This document shows positions 12,401-21,914 of a stretch of 64,000 nucleotides of DNA, piece by piece. Made by a program: the position numbers and the translations under genes. The stretch covers positions 25,891,995 through 25,955,994 of the forward strand of contig NC_081545.1 of assembly GCF_901000735.1 (NCBI RefSeq), in the 5' to 3' direction. Within the stretch, counting starts at the first letter, position 1. The number at the start of each line of letters is the position of its first letter. Source of the stretch: Corylus avellana (Eukaryota; Streptophyta; Magnoliopsida; Fagales; Betulaceae). Under the pieces are notes generated by a model. It worked only from the letters and a program-made list of their open reading frames with translations. It made no database searches and had not been told where the DNA came from.

Positions 12401-12850
12401 TAAGAGGAGTTTGTCAAAGGGGATTGGGTGTTCTTGAAATTGCACCCTTATCGCCAAGTTTCAGTCTACCTACGTAAGAATGCCAAGTTGTTGGCTCGTT
12501 TCTATGGTCCTTTTCAAATTATCAAGAAAATTAGTCTAGTTGCTTATAAGCTGGAGCTGCCACAAGGGTCCCACATCCATCCAGCTTTTCATGTCAGTTT
12601 GCTCAAACAGCATCTCGGCAGCAAGCACATAGATTGCCCACACCTACTTGAAGTCTTAGAAGATGGTCATATGTCTCCCAAGCCTCAAGTAGTGTTAGAA
12701 ACCAGGACCAAAAATAAAAAAACAGAGCCGTTGATTCACTGGCATGGTCTCTCTCCTGTAGAGGCAACATGGGAAAATCGTGATGTCATCCAAACTCAGT
12801 TTCCTGAATTTTTCCTTGGGGACAAGGAAGAAGTTAGGGGAGGGGGATGA
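9500..12850 (+). pseudogene. Chromovirus pol: protease, RT, RNase H, integrase, chromodomain
   Basis: All recognisable parts lie in one frame but are cut by stops. The protease motif is broken by TGA at 9560 (FDS-stop-STHNF, where a glycine codon is expected). Reverse transcriptase spans about 9990-10760 with WRMCVDYRELNK and FFDDILVYS. The RNase H region (10960-11310) is interrupted by TAG at 11018 and ends at TAG 11306. A further TAA lies near 11491. The integrase region (11504-12403) shows a zinc-binding CDVCQRHKS and the core region MDFVEGLPSS...VVVDRLS. A TAA at 12401 precedes the C-terminal chromodomain segment (LIHWHGLSPVEATWE, ~12730-12775). Several stops fit C-to-T change of CAG or CAA codons. 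Confidence 0.92.
12837..12847 (+). other. Polypurine tract of the chromovirus
   Basis: GGGGAGGGGGA ends directly at the 3' LTR start (12848). It is the expected primer site for plus-strand DNA synthesis. Confidence 0.9.
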
Positions 12851-13226
12851 TAAGGTCTTATCGTGGGGGCCAAGCAGGCAATTACGTGGCATTGCCTTGA
12901 GGACCAAGGAGTGATGAATAAGGAGTGAAATCTCCATTTAATATCTTTCTTTATTTTCATGGTTTAATAAGGAACGGTATTTCTCTAATTAAAGGCTAGG
13001 TCTGCTATGGATCTTTCCTTATTAGAATTTTGGCTTGCTGTAGGCGGCTAGACCTAATTGGTCTCTTCCGAAGGTGTAGCTGTATTTCTCTATTTAAATG
13101 TTTGGGTCATGAATAAAAGTATGAAGAAATATTATTTCGAATCATATATGTTGTTTGGAGGTCACGGCTCCCTCGAAGTAGCCATATATCGTTTTTCGCT
13201 AAGCTTTTGCTATTTGATTCACATCA
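12848..13226 (+). repeat. 3' LTR of the chromovirus
   Basis: 379 bp, TGATAAGG...CACATCA, followed by the TATTT target-site duplication at 13227-13231 and then NAC pseudogene sequence. Confidence 0.95.
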
Positions 13227-13592
13227 TATTTGTTGAGGAAGGTAATGGGAGAAGAGCTGGCTTGGGATGGCATAGGTGAGTCTGATACTTATGGTGAAAA
13301 GGCTCCTCAGAAAATATGCGGCAATCTTTGTGATGAGGAGACGCTTTACATTTTTACAAGGCTAAAGAAACTAAACAAAAATTGAGTGGCATGCACAACT
13401 ATTTGTGGGGTTTGACATGAGAATTCTTCTGACAAGATCTATGATAATCAAGGTGATGTTATAGTTTTGTTTCAAGGTAAAAGAGGGCTCATGCATAAAG
13501 AAATCCAACTGGATTATGCACGAGTTCTCACTTGTTGGGGAGCAAGAACGGACTACTAACTAGGTCTTATGCACCATCCAAAAGAAATAATC

Positions 13593-15300
13593 AGAATCAA
13601 GAGCTAAAATCAAAAGATGCCTTCAAGATCAGTCTTGTAGCACTGTTCAAATAAAAGGATATGTGTATTATAATATTACTTGTTCGAAGTAATAACATAA
13701 TTTAAACCGTGCTTTAACCTCTGAATCCAAATTATTAACTAATCTAGCCATTATGGGCAAGGAATACTATACTAACAATACCAAAATATTCAAACATAAA
13801 ACAAGATCAACAAATCCTTTATAAAAAATTCAACCCACAATTGACATATATTATTTTGGATCCAAAATGGTCCAATCAACATAACTTGAAAACTCAAATA
13901 CACAATAGACAAATCATAGTAAAGCAAATGATTAATACTATTCCACAATAAATAAATAAAACATTATTTGAAACAAGAGACGATCGAGAACTTTTACGTA
14001 ACAAATCTGAGTCTCATACATTACTTTGAAAAGCGTCCGATTGAATCTGAAACATAACATGTTGTAAGTATGAAATGCAGTTCAATAAATAAAGTGCATA
14101 GTGACAGAATCTTGATTCAATGCAAATCCATATATCAAAATTATACTGAACTAATAGGGGCTATAGTATAAAGATGATCAACGAGAAAGTTCATCTAAGA
14201 ATCTTACCTTAGCAATAGCCTTCTGGGCACTCAAGGCAGCAACAGTCTCTCTAACCTCTGTATAATTTCAAAAATATAAAAATGTCAAATAAATAAATAT
14301 GGAAAGAACGAAAAAAAAAAAAAAAAGAAGAAAAGCGAGTTAAAAAAAAAAAAAAAAAAAGGAAAAAAGCAAGGAGTTAAATATGGACAAAATTTTATCA
14401 TAAATATTTGATGATTGTGATTAACAAGAGTAGACGTTTGAAGCAAGAATGAAAAATCTACAGGCCACCGATCCCTATGGTAACCCAATTATTAAAAATT
14501 TAGAAAGTAACATTTTATAGGAAAAAACATGCTTTTAGTTAAGTACATAGAAGGTTAGTTACATGAAAATTGTGTTGGAATTAAAAAATATAAGAAGAAA
14601 AAATATAAAATCCTATTAGACTTGTGGTACCACTAGGCATTTTCATTGTTAAATTTTTTATAATAAACTATTCACAATATTTATTTATTGGTAGAATTCA
14701 CTAAATGATCGAGAACATTATTCCTTTAATTCAAATGAAATTGTTCTATTACGTTTTTTTTTTTTTTTGGCAATCCATATATATTTGTCATTGAAACTAG
14801 ATTAATACAAACATTTTGACAATTACTAATAAAGTGAATATATATATATATACTGACAATTGTTGCCTATGATAGTGATAAAAATATGTTTGATATTGCT
14901 TTTAAAAGTATTGAAATATTACTAATTAAGTGCTTCATTAATTAGAAAAGTTGTATAAATCTTATAATACATGTTAAGATCCATTTGAAGGAAACAATGT
15001 TCAATGTTTTGCAGTGAATAAAAATAAATATTCGTAATAAACCCACTAAATGAGAACTTTATTCCTTCAATTCAAATGCAATAACTCATTTCCTTTTTTT
15101 TTTTTCTTTTTTTTTTTTGACAATCCATACATATTTGTTATTAAAAAAAAAAAAAAGGAAGAAGTTATATTGACAGTTGTTGTTTATGATAGTGATAAAA
15201 ATAAGTTTGCCATTACTGTACTTATTGAAAAACTAATTAATTGCTCCATAAATTAGAAAAGTTGTATACCTACATTTTGAAAATTGGAAACCACAAACTA
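13593..15300. other. Gene-free AT-rich DNA with a local tandem duplication
   Basis: Mostly unrecognised. Segments 14697-14963 and 15048-15262 are diverged direct copies. Each starts near GAGAAC(A/T)TTATTCCTT, passes a poly(T) run and a CAATCCATA segment, and ends near AAAAGTTGTATA. Poly(A)/poly(T) runs lie at 14311-14360. See the separate entry for a possible exon at 14208-14257. Confidence 0.6.
14208..14257 (-). other. Orphan exon-like fragment
   Basis: On the minus strand a 50-nt open segment is framed by an acceptor-like ...TATACAG and a donor GTAAGAT. It could encode EVRETVAALSAQKAIAK. No neighbouring exon is visible and I do not recognise the protein. It may be a relic of a transposed gene fragment. 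Confidence 0.25.
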
Positions 15301-15305
15301 ATTAG

Positions 15306-15552
15306 ACTTTTTAGATGTACCGGCACTTTTATCACATCATGAATAATAAAGCTACTAAAATAAACCTTAAAACCATACGATCTTAAAACTTTAAGTCAAT
15401 ACATATTGTAATGATTTCCTTACAACTCAAAAGCCACAAGGTCTTAATCCTTGAGATGCATTACATTCCAAATTTTCTATGCTGACAATATAGAAGACAT
15501 AAATCCAATGAGTAAATGCTTTACATAAAAGAGTCAAACTTCTCTAAAAGTA
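15306..15552. repeat. Dispersed duplication, copy 1 (partner 18246-18490)
   Basis: About 245 bp matches 18246-18490 in direct orientation at high similarity, e.g. TTTTATCACATCATGAATAA and AAGGTCTTAATCCTTGAGAT. No coding potential. Confidence 0.85.
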
Positions 15553-15604
15553 ATTTTGAGTATTTTATGTTTTAAGTTATTTGTTATACTTTTGCATTTT
15601 TGCT

Positions 15605-15870
15605 AAAAAGCAAAAATTTATCTTAAAAAGTGTTGGGCTAAACAAAAAACCAATCATCAAAACCTTTTTGGCATAAAACCCAATAATCAAGACCCCAGGC
15701 TACTTCCTTCACTGCCAGGGCAGATGGGCCAAGGCCCAACGGTATCGGTATGTGTTACTTTCCTAAAATTTAAAAACCTTCTAAACTTTTATTATTTTTG
15801 TAATTATTTTTTTAAAATTTAAAAACTCTTAATTTAATATATTGAACTTTCAAATTTTTGCAATGTCACA
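15605..15870. repeat. Dispersed duplication of the DNA downstream of pyruvate kinase
   Basis: Matches 6105-6250, then continues into a single arm related to the MITE at 6427-6776 (TTCTAAACTTTTATTATTTT). No gene present. The following 15871-16443 holds nothing I recognise. Confidence 0.65.
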
Positions 15871-16451
15871 ACCCGTGATTTTTCGGTTAAATCCTAATAA
15901 AGAGGTATCAGTTCTGATAAAGAATGCTAGTTCATTTACTCATTGATATAAGTCAAAAATCGATGGGATTTTTGCGTACATCCACACGTCAAAGTTCTAT
16001 GGCTAGTTCTCATATTTTGGTGATTCTAGATGTTATAAATCATAATTTTCCATTTGATAGGAATCTAATTTTCCATTTTCCTTCTTTTGGCAGTCTTTTG
16101 AATTGGGATTAGTGCACCTCAAAATTATCAAGAACGTCTAGTTGTTAATTTTTTTATTTTTTTATTTTTCCTTTTTAGAATAGAAAAAAAAAAATTGATG
16201 GATCATAATCAACTTTGAACCAATTGCAATGGCAAAATATTGAACAGATTCTCATACATGCAAATATGTTTTTTTTTTTTTTTTTTCCCAAAGTGGGTAT
16301 ATTGTTAAATACTTAAATTAACGTTCGCTTAATATTATAAAGCTATGAATTATTATAATAATAATAAGTGGGTGCTAGCTGAGTGACCCAAATTCATTTC
16401 CCACCCATCTATATTTTTTTTCTTGAGACTCAAAGCTTGGTCACTTGGAAG

Positions 16452-16951
16452 TAAGAATGAAAAGGTGGGCGGTTAATCGGTTATTAACCGCCTACTAAAA
16501 CCGCTAGTCATTTTTTAAGGCGATTAGAAAAAATCACTAACCAATTAGGTAGTTACGGTTAGAAATTTTAAGTTTTGAGAAAACTGCTAACCGCCTAAGC
16601 GGTTACGGTTAGAGATTTTAAGTTTTAAGAAAATCACTAACCGCCTTTATGTATATTATATTTATGTATATAAAAATACATGAAATGAGGTTGTTTTTGT
16701 GTTCAAATATATATATATAAAAATCTAGAAATGATGTCGTAGGTAGGGGGTATCATATTACCATAAAAAATAAAAAAAATAAAAAACGACATCATTTTAG
16801 TTTTTTTATTTTTTATTTTTTAACTTCTTAATTTTTTTTTTAAAAAAAATTATTTAAAAAATGATTAGTGATTATTAAGGTTATTAACTGCTAACTGCCA
16901 GTTAACTGCCTAGGCGGTTAGTAAATTTTACTAATCACCTTTTCACCCCTA
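16452..16951. mobile_element. hAT-type MITE with 8-bp target-site duplication
   Basis: A 500-bp element with short terminal inverted repeats (TAAGAATGAAAAGGTG at left; CACCTTTTCACCCCTA at right) and a perfect 8-bp target-site duplication CTTGGAAG (16444-16451 and 16952-16959), typical of hAT elements. Inside are many copies of the GCGGTTA / TAACCGC motif in both orientations and a paired GATGTCGT / ACGACATC. No transposase is encoded, so it is non-autonomous. A shorter relative is at 45308-45608. Confidence 0.88.
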
Positions 16952-17238
16952 CTTGGAAGTGTCATTTTGGCACTACGGTGTTGGTAACTCCAATGACTTT
17001 GCTTGATAATATATATTTTTGAGTAAAGTCCACATACCCTCCTCAAACTACCACTCAATTGACAATGTCTCCCCAAACTTTCAATTGTGACAATGTCTCC
17101 TCCAAACTATCAAAACATAGTCAATTTTCTCCCTCAAGAGTAGTAAAAAGATAAAAAAAAACCCTACATATTTCTTAATAAGACAAAAATACCCCTATAA
17201 ATTCGAAAATAATAATAATAATAATTTTTTTAAAATTA

Positions 17239-17519
17239 TTGAAATCGTCTTATTATTCATTTATGAAAAGAGAATATGGAAGTTATTACTAAAACGGGCC
17301 CCTATTATTTGGAAAAGAAAAACTATATATTTTTTTTTACAATTATGAGGAGACAATTGAGTAAATGAATAGATTAACTTGATCACATTTTAAGTTACAT
17401 GGCTTTGGACGGGAATAAATGTATTGATTAATTGCTTGGGCAATGCAAAATGCTATATTATATGCATTCTCTTAAAGAAAGTTTTAATCAAATTAACAAT
17501 TTACAAATGGTAACCTTTG
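17239..17519. repeat. Dispersed duplication, copy 2 (partner 427-706)
   Basis: Same orientation as copy 1; see that entry. It ends where the SINE target-site duplication begins. Upstream, 17025-17140 is a single arm like that of the 6791-7171 MITE family (ccctcctcaaact..., ctccccaaacttt). Confidence 0.75.
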
Positions 17520-17533
17520 ATTGAAAAAATTGT

Positions 17534-17639
17534 TTTTTTTTTTTTGAGATGTCCGCACAAAAGGGGGAGGGGGATTCGAACTAGTGACCTCCGCTTTATT
17601 AGACGTGATCCCAGCCGATTGAGCTACCTCTTGGGGACA
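17534..17639 (-). mobile_element. tRNA-derived SINE
   Basis: On the minus strand the unit starts TCCCCAAGAGGTAGCTCAAT. It has a Pol III box A (reverse of 17614-17626) and box B AGTTCGAATCC (reverse of 17572-17582) at tRNA-like spacing, then a short unrelated body and an A-rich tail (T run at 17534-17545). A 14-bp perfect target-site duplication ATTGAAAAAATTGT flanks it (17520-17533 and 17640-17653), showing retroposition. It lacks a tRNA-like 3' acceptor half, so it is not a tRNA gene. Confidence 0.9.
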
Positions 17640-17775
17640 ATTGAAAAAATTGTATTAGGGATTATGAAAAGACATCTTAAAATAATAGAATATATCAACT
17701 TGATCATATTGAGTTATATGACTTTTGAGAGGAATAAAATAAATTTTGTAACGCATTGGCGTTTCTTTGAATGAG

Positions 17776-18122
17776 TTGGATGCATTTGGGATTGGGATTT
17801 CGCAAGAATAATTTGCGATTTTTAAAAGATATCGCAAAATGTATGGCGTTTGGTATTGCGATTTAAAAAGCACTTAATTTAAAATAGGAAAACAATTTGC
17901 GATTTCAATAAGCAGGCTAGGGGGTACTTATTTGAAAAAAGTGCGAATTTAAACCAAAATCATGAATTTGCATAACAAATATTTAATAATAAAAAAAAAC
18001 TTTTTAACATGTTTTACCAAACGCTTTTGCGATTTTAAAAATTAGCGATTTTAAAAACGCTATTTTTAAAAATGTGATTTTTAAAATCGCACTTATTGAA
18101 ACCGCAATCTCAAACGGACCTT
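17776..18122. mobile_element. MITE-like inverted-repeat element rich in GCGATTTT motifs
   Basis: The left end (GGATGCATTTGGGATTG) and the reverse complement of the right end (AGGTCCGTTTGAGATTG) form an imperfect terminal inverted repeat. The body has repeated GCGATTT / AAATCGC words in both orientations. No coding capacity and no clear target-site duplication. Probably a non-autonomous DNA transposon. Confidence 0.55.
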
Positions 18123-18245
18123 TAGAGTAATTGGGAGAAATTGCAACAAATTTTCTTTTTTGAAACTATATGATCGCCACAAAACATAGAAGCACCAAGC
18201 CCTATATACCTCCATTTTAAAATTTGGAAAGTACAAACTAACTTT

Positions 18246-18490
18246 TTTTTAGATGTACCAGAACTTTTATCACATCATGAATAATAAAGCTACTAAAATA
18301 AACCTTATAACCATACGATCTTAAAACTTGAAGTCAACACATATAATGCTTTCCTTACACCTCAAAACCCACAAGGTCTTAATCCTTGAGATATAGTACA
18401 TTTCAGATTTTATATGCTAACAATATAAAAGCCATAAATCTAATGAGTAAATGATTTACATAAAAGAGTCCAACCTCTCTAAAATATACA
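18246..18490. repeat. Dispersed duplication, copy 2 (partner 15306-15552)
   Basis: See copy 1. Together with the other repeated pairs, it shows that 14.7-18.5 kb was built by repeated local duplication. Confidence 0.85.
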
Positions 18491-19977
18491 ACTTGTTAAA
18501 ATATAATGTGCAATTTACAACAACTCCAAAACTCAATCCTTGAAAACCTTTGTCCCTTCTTCCCTCTTTTGCACCATGTGAACCTTCTGACTTTACCCTA
18601 ATCTCTCTTAAATTGTACCATAATCACTGCACTTTCTGTAAATACATATTGCATTTATAAGTAAAAAATGGATAAATTTACGACTTAGTAAGTAAAATAA
18701 GTTAAGACAATTTGTGCATGTGAGCCTTCATTTAATTCTTGAGCATAACTATAAGATGAGTTGAAAACATTTACTAGAAGAAAATTATGCATTACGAGTC
18801 ATAATAAATCATGCAAAACATTTTATTATTGAAAAATTGCAATAAGTGAAAACGTAATCAAGTTTTAAGCATAAACTTTTAAATCATATGAAACTTTCAA
18901 TCAATTTAGGCTTACAAATCAATCAAAGCTTTCCTTTATTGTCTTGAGTAACACGTTTACCCCTTGACTCAACTTTGCTTGTCTAAAACTAGAGCAGCGA
19001 ACGTTGGCTTGTCCCTAAAGACTCTTACAGGCTCATCATGTCGTCAAAGGAAAGAGTTACTAGGATGGGGCTTTCCTAGGTGAAGGTCATATAGCTGATA
19101 GCTCAGACCTTCGTGTGTCTGCCATTCGGTGTGGTTGCCATGCTATTTATAAAAATATATGTGATCCGGATAAGTCGTAACATTATAGTTTTGTGGGGTT
19201 AAACTTATAAACATAGAACACATGCAACGTGTCATGTAAACTTGACTACTTGAGAGATCATCTCATTCATAATTAAAACATGTGCAAATTCATTATGTAA
19301 ATAATTCTCATGAAATCCACATGCGATTAATGGCTCCGATGGAGGAAGAGGCCAACAAGGCTTGCTATTCCGGTGGTGTTGTTGGATTTTATGGCTCTAA
19401 TGGATGAGAGGGAGATGGGAACTGTGTATTACAAGAAAGGGAGAAGAGAGGATATGGAGGAGAAAGAAGAGAGGCTAGGCGGTGCCTCCATATTCCGGCG
19501 GCGGCGTTTGGCTGGAGGGGTGGGGTGGTTCATGGGTTAAAGGGTTAGAAGGTGATGTAATATGGTGTTTTAGTTTGAGTGTATTTTGGTGTGTTTAAGT
19601 GAGGTGTCAAATGCTTATTGGAGGCTGCAAAAATGAGGTTTTAAGGATGGACTTGATAGTAGGGGTTCTCTGAAATAAATGAGTCATAAAATTCTCAAAC
19701 TTTTCTCAAAAAGTTCAATAAAAAAATCAGTGTCAGGGTTTTAGTAGTATGTTTTCTTACTCAGAGATTGTTTTGAAAGATAAATTTTCTTTATTTATTA
19801 AAACATAAGGCATCAGTGTACATAGTTATAAAATTAAGAGGAGTGCTACATATTCTAAATTTTTCTCCTAAAAGTTAGTTCTCAAATGATGTGTCACAAT
19901 CTCATAAGATTTATTATTTTAGGAAGTGTGTTACCAACTCATGGGATGGTAACACATCATTTGAAAACAACTTTTGG
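18491..19977. other. Intergenic DNA with no recognised gene
   Basis: No supported coding sequence. 18950-19560 is less AT-rich, including a purine-rich stretch at 19340-19500, which suggests old transposon sequence, but no domain, LTR pair or terminal repeat can be defined. Confidence 0.5.
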
Positions 19978-20370
19978 AAATGAAGTTTTGGAATGTCTAG
20001 CATTTCCCTAAAATTAATATTGAATTTGTCCCGGAAAATATCTTTATACATCAATTTCTAGAAATATAACTATTTTTAAAAATAGAATTCATTTTCTCAT
20101 CGAGATTGTTTAACCTTAACCCACGTCCCTGGTGACGCATGACCTTGTCGTTTCTGCATCTGACACGTAATTCCCTAAAATTTATCACGTAAACTTGCTT
20201 AAAAAATTATTTCTTAGAAAATGAAACTTTTGTCCATAATTTATTTTCTGGACCATTCTCCACCCTTTTAGTTCTGAATTAAAGATCCTAAAACTTTAGT
20301 AGTTGTTAAACTGTCTAAAATTATATCTTTTACTCACAAAAATATCTATAGTATATCATATACCCCTTTT
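19978..20370. repeat. 393-bp direct repeat, left copy
   Basis: Matches 27669-28061 end to end with no net length change (constant offset 7691). By eye there are about a dozen substitutions, so ~97% identity. It is AT-rich and non-coding, and does not start TG or end CA, so it is not an LTR. It bounds the LINE/LTR-chain/gap block on the left; the next base begins a LINE fragment. Confidence 0.93.
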
Positions 20371-20675
20371 GAGGGAAGATCTATTCATGATAATACAGTT
20401 TTGGCTCTTGAGCTTTTTCATTCCATGAAACAAAAAAAGGGTAATGGTGGCCTCATGGCCTTGAAGTTGGATATGGAAAAGGCTTTCGATTCTATGGAAT
20501 GGGATTTTCTTATTCGGATCTTAACTCTTTTGGGTTTTAATTCCACCTGGACTCATTGGATCAAGCAATGCATATCCACTACCTCTTTCTCTATTATGAT
20601 GGATGGGTCCCCGTATGGCAATTTTTCTTCTTCAAGAGGTCTTAGGCAAGGAGATCCCATATCTCCTTTTCTCTT
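20371..20675 (+). pseudogene. LINE reverse transcriptase fragment
   Basis: An open frame runs from about 20371 and encodes the palm region of a plant L1-type reverse transcriptase: EGRSIHDNTVLALELFHSMK, LKLDMEKAFDSMEWDFL, SIMMDGSPYGNFSSSRGLRQ and GDPISPFLF. It is cut at 20675 by the LTR-like unit, and its 5' side joins the 393-bp repeat abruptly. It differs in sequence from the intact LINE at 22-27.6 kb, so it comes from another element. Confidence 0.88.
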
Positions 20676-20792
20676 TGTTAGAAATGAGTCTTGGGCCCAA
20701 CTCAACCTAAAAGCTAGCTCATGAGTTGAGGTTTTCCCTCACATTATAAATGACCCATCTCCTTAATACCAGGCAATGTGGGACTTCTAACA
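20676..20792 (-). repeat. LTR1 copy A (117 bp)
   Basis: Nearly identical to 21712-21828. It ends abruptly against LINE reverse transcriptase sequence on its left, so it is probably the outer (3') end of the array. Confidence 0.8.
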
Positions 20793-20877
20793 CGCCCCCT
20801 CACGTGTGGCAGGAGGACATCCAAGCCAACACGTGCGACAATGAGTGACGGTGGGCCACAGCCAATTAATTGGGTTA

Positions 20878-20890
20878 GGCTCTGATACCA
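20878..20890 (-). other. Initiator tRNA-Met primer-binding site next to LTR2
   Basis: The reverse complement reads TGGTATCAGAGCC and abuts the minus-strand end of LTR2 at 20891. Confidence 0.85.
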
Positions 20891-21153
20891 TGTTAAAATA
20901 TATATATATAATACTAAAATATAAAAGAGAAAGAAAAGAGAGCGGAAGCGGAGAGAGACGTATGGGCTACATCTTGTATATTCACCATATCAATCAATAT
21001 TACATAACTCTCTATTTATAGAGAGACAATGAGTAGTGACCAAGAAACCCAAATTAAACCCTAAAATACATAAGGAAATAAATAAACTCTATATTACAAA
21101 TTAAATAACGAAAATATAAAATATTCTAACAAAAGAAATAATATATTCTAACA
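20891..21153 (-). repeat. LTR2 (~263 bp)
   Basis: Minus-strand start TGTTAGAATATATT after the purine tract TTTGAGGGGGA; end TTTTAACA before the primer site. It contains a TATA-like palindrome CTCTATTTATAGAG at 21011-21024, a plausible LTR promoter. A single copy is visible; a second may lie in the gap. Confidence 0.75.
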
Positions 21154-21244
21154 TCCCCCTCAAACTCAAGGTGTAAGCTTGAGTTTGGAAAAGAGAATAA
21201 ATTGAAGGCATCTGAAGTCGATGGTTGGATCAATACAATGCCGG

Positions 21245-21593
21245 CGAGAAAGGCTAAAAGTGACGGCCAGAGAAATACCAGAGACCAGAGACAAGCTGCT
21301 AAAAGAATCCAGTTAAGGGCCATGCCACAACTGACAATGACGGTCGAAGAACGAAAACTAGTCATTAAATCCCTTGAAGGGCTAAACCACATTGTGCCAG
21401 TGTTCACCAATAACAAAGACGAGAAAGGCTGAAAGTGACGGCTGGAGAAATACCGGAGAACGGAGACAAGCCACTAAAAGATTCCGGTGAAGGGCCAAGC
21501 CGCAACTGACAATGAGGCCGGAGAACGAAAACTAGCCATTAAAATTCCCGTGAAGGGCCAAAACCACATTGTGCCAAGATTCACCAATAAATA
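21245..21593. repeat. 176-bp tandem duplication in internal region 1
   Basis: Units 21245-21420 and 21421-~21593 both start GAGAAAGGCT(A/G)AAAGTGACG and share GGGCCA, ACAACTGACAATGA-like and CACATTGTGCCA segments. Short ORFs here are unsupported. Presumably packaging or spacer sequence of the element. Confidence 0.85.
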
Positions 21594-21711
21594 AAGCCGT
21601 GGATCACAACAAAATTAAGAGATCATCATAAGAGAATGCTAGAAAACACCATAGAAACGTCATAAGACTTTTATTGAAAGCCACAGAAACGGAAACGTGG
21701 TTCTGATACCA

Positions 21712-21828
21712 TGTTAGAAATGGATCTTGGGCCTAACTCAACCCAAAAGCTAGCTCATGAGTTGAGGTTTCCCCTCACATTATAAATGGCCCATCTCCTT
21801 AATACCAGGCAATGTGGGACTTCTAACA
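21712..21828 (-). repeat. LTR1 copy B (117 bp)
   Basis: Followed on the minus strand by the primer site TGGTATCAGAACC (21711-21699). The purine tract and internal 2 sequence repeated to its right (21829-21914) show that the array continues into the gap. Confidence 0.8.
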
Positions 21829-21914
21829 CGCCCCCTCACGTGTGACAGGAGGACATCCAAGCCAACATGTGCGACAATGAGTGACGGTGGGCCACAGCCA
21901 ATTAATTGGGTTAA

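Larger units (their letters stand above)
7920..13226 (+). mobile_element. Complete but decayed Ty3/gypsy chromovirus (Reina-like LTR retrotransposon)
   Basis: A 5307-bp element with two LTRs (TG...CA), a primer-binding site, a polypurine tract and a 5-bp target-site duplication TATTT (7915-7919 and 13227-13231). Domain order is gag, protease, reverse transcriptase, RNase H, integrase, chromodomain, diagnostic of Ty3/gypsy chromoviruses. The small size and ~380-bp LTRs fit the Reina lineage. By eye the LTRs differ at about 11 positions plus one 1-bp indel (~97% identical), so insertion is fairly recent. The coding region is nevertheless interrupted by a frameshift and several stops, so it cannot be autonomous now. 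It sits in the first coding segment of a NAC gene. Confidence 0.95.
7720..13592 (+). pseudogene. NAC-domain transcription factor pseudogene split by an LTR retrotransposon
   Basis: NAC proteins are plant transcription factors with an N-terminal DNA-binding domain. The first part (ATG at 7720, repeated at 7857) reads MMLPAGFCFQPTNEELISFY, NAC subdomain A. After the 5.3-kb element the frame continues at 13227 with LLRKVMGEELAWDGIGESDT..., then KAPQKICGNLCDEETLYIF (subdomains B/C). Two in-frame stops follow (after RLKKLNKN and after ICGV), then a frame break near 13490. Past it, KKSNWIMHEFSLVGEQE appears in another frame, followed by further stops. The closest relative in the window is the minus-strand NAC gene at 37938-38569, alignable over its whole length. 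Expression of a full NAC protein is excluded. Confidence 0.9.
20676..21914 (-). mobile_element. Chain of short LTR-retrotransposon (TRIM-like) units with two LTR types
   Basis: Read on the minus strand from the gap leftward the order is: internal 2 (21914-21829), LTR1 (21828-21712), primer site, internal 1 (21698-21154), LTR2 (21153-20891), primer site, internal 2 (20877-20793), LTR1 (20792-20676). Both LTR1 copies are 117 bp, start TGTTAGAAGTCCC and end TTTCTAACA. LTR2 is ~263 bp, also TGTTAGAA...TAACA. Each LTR is preceded by a purine tract (GTGAGGGGGCG or TTTGAGGGGGA). The inner copy of LTR1 and LTR2 are each followed by TGGTATCAGA(A/G)CC, the initiator tRNA-Met site. No gag or pol is encoded. 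This is an alternating non-autonomous LTR array, truncated by the gap. Confidence 0.8.

Noticed and set aside
13058..13279. 73-codon ORF (also 8129-8314)
   Set aside because: Lies in both LTR copies and does not resemble a protein; LTR sequence only.
17540..17640. Minus-strand tRNA gene
   Set aside because: Box A and box B are present, but there is no acceptor-stem closure, the 3' half is unrelated, and there is a poly(A) tail and a 14-bp target duplication; it is a SINE.
21245..21593. CRISPR-like or satellite array
   Set aside because: Only two 176-bp units, without spacers, inside an LTR-element internal region.
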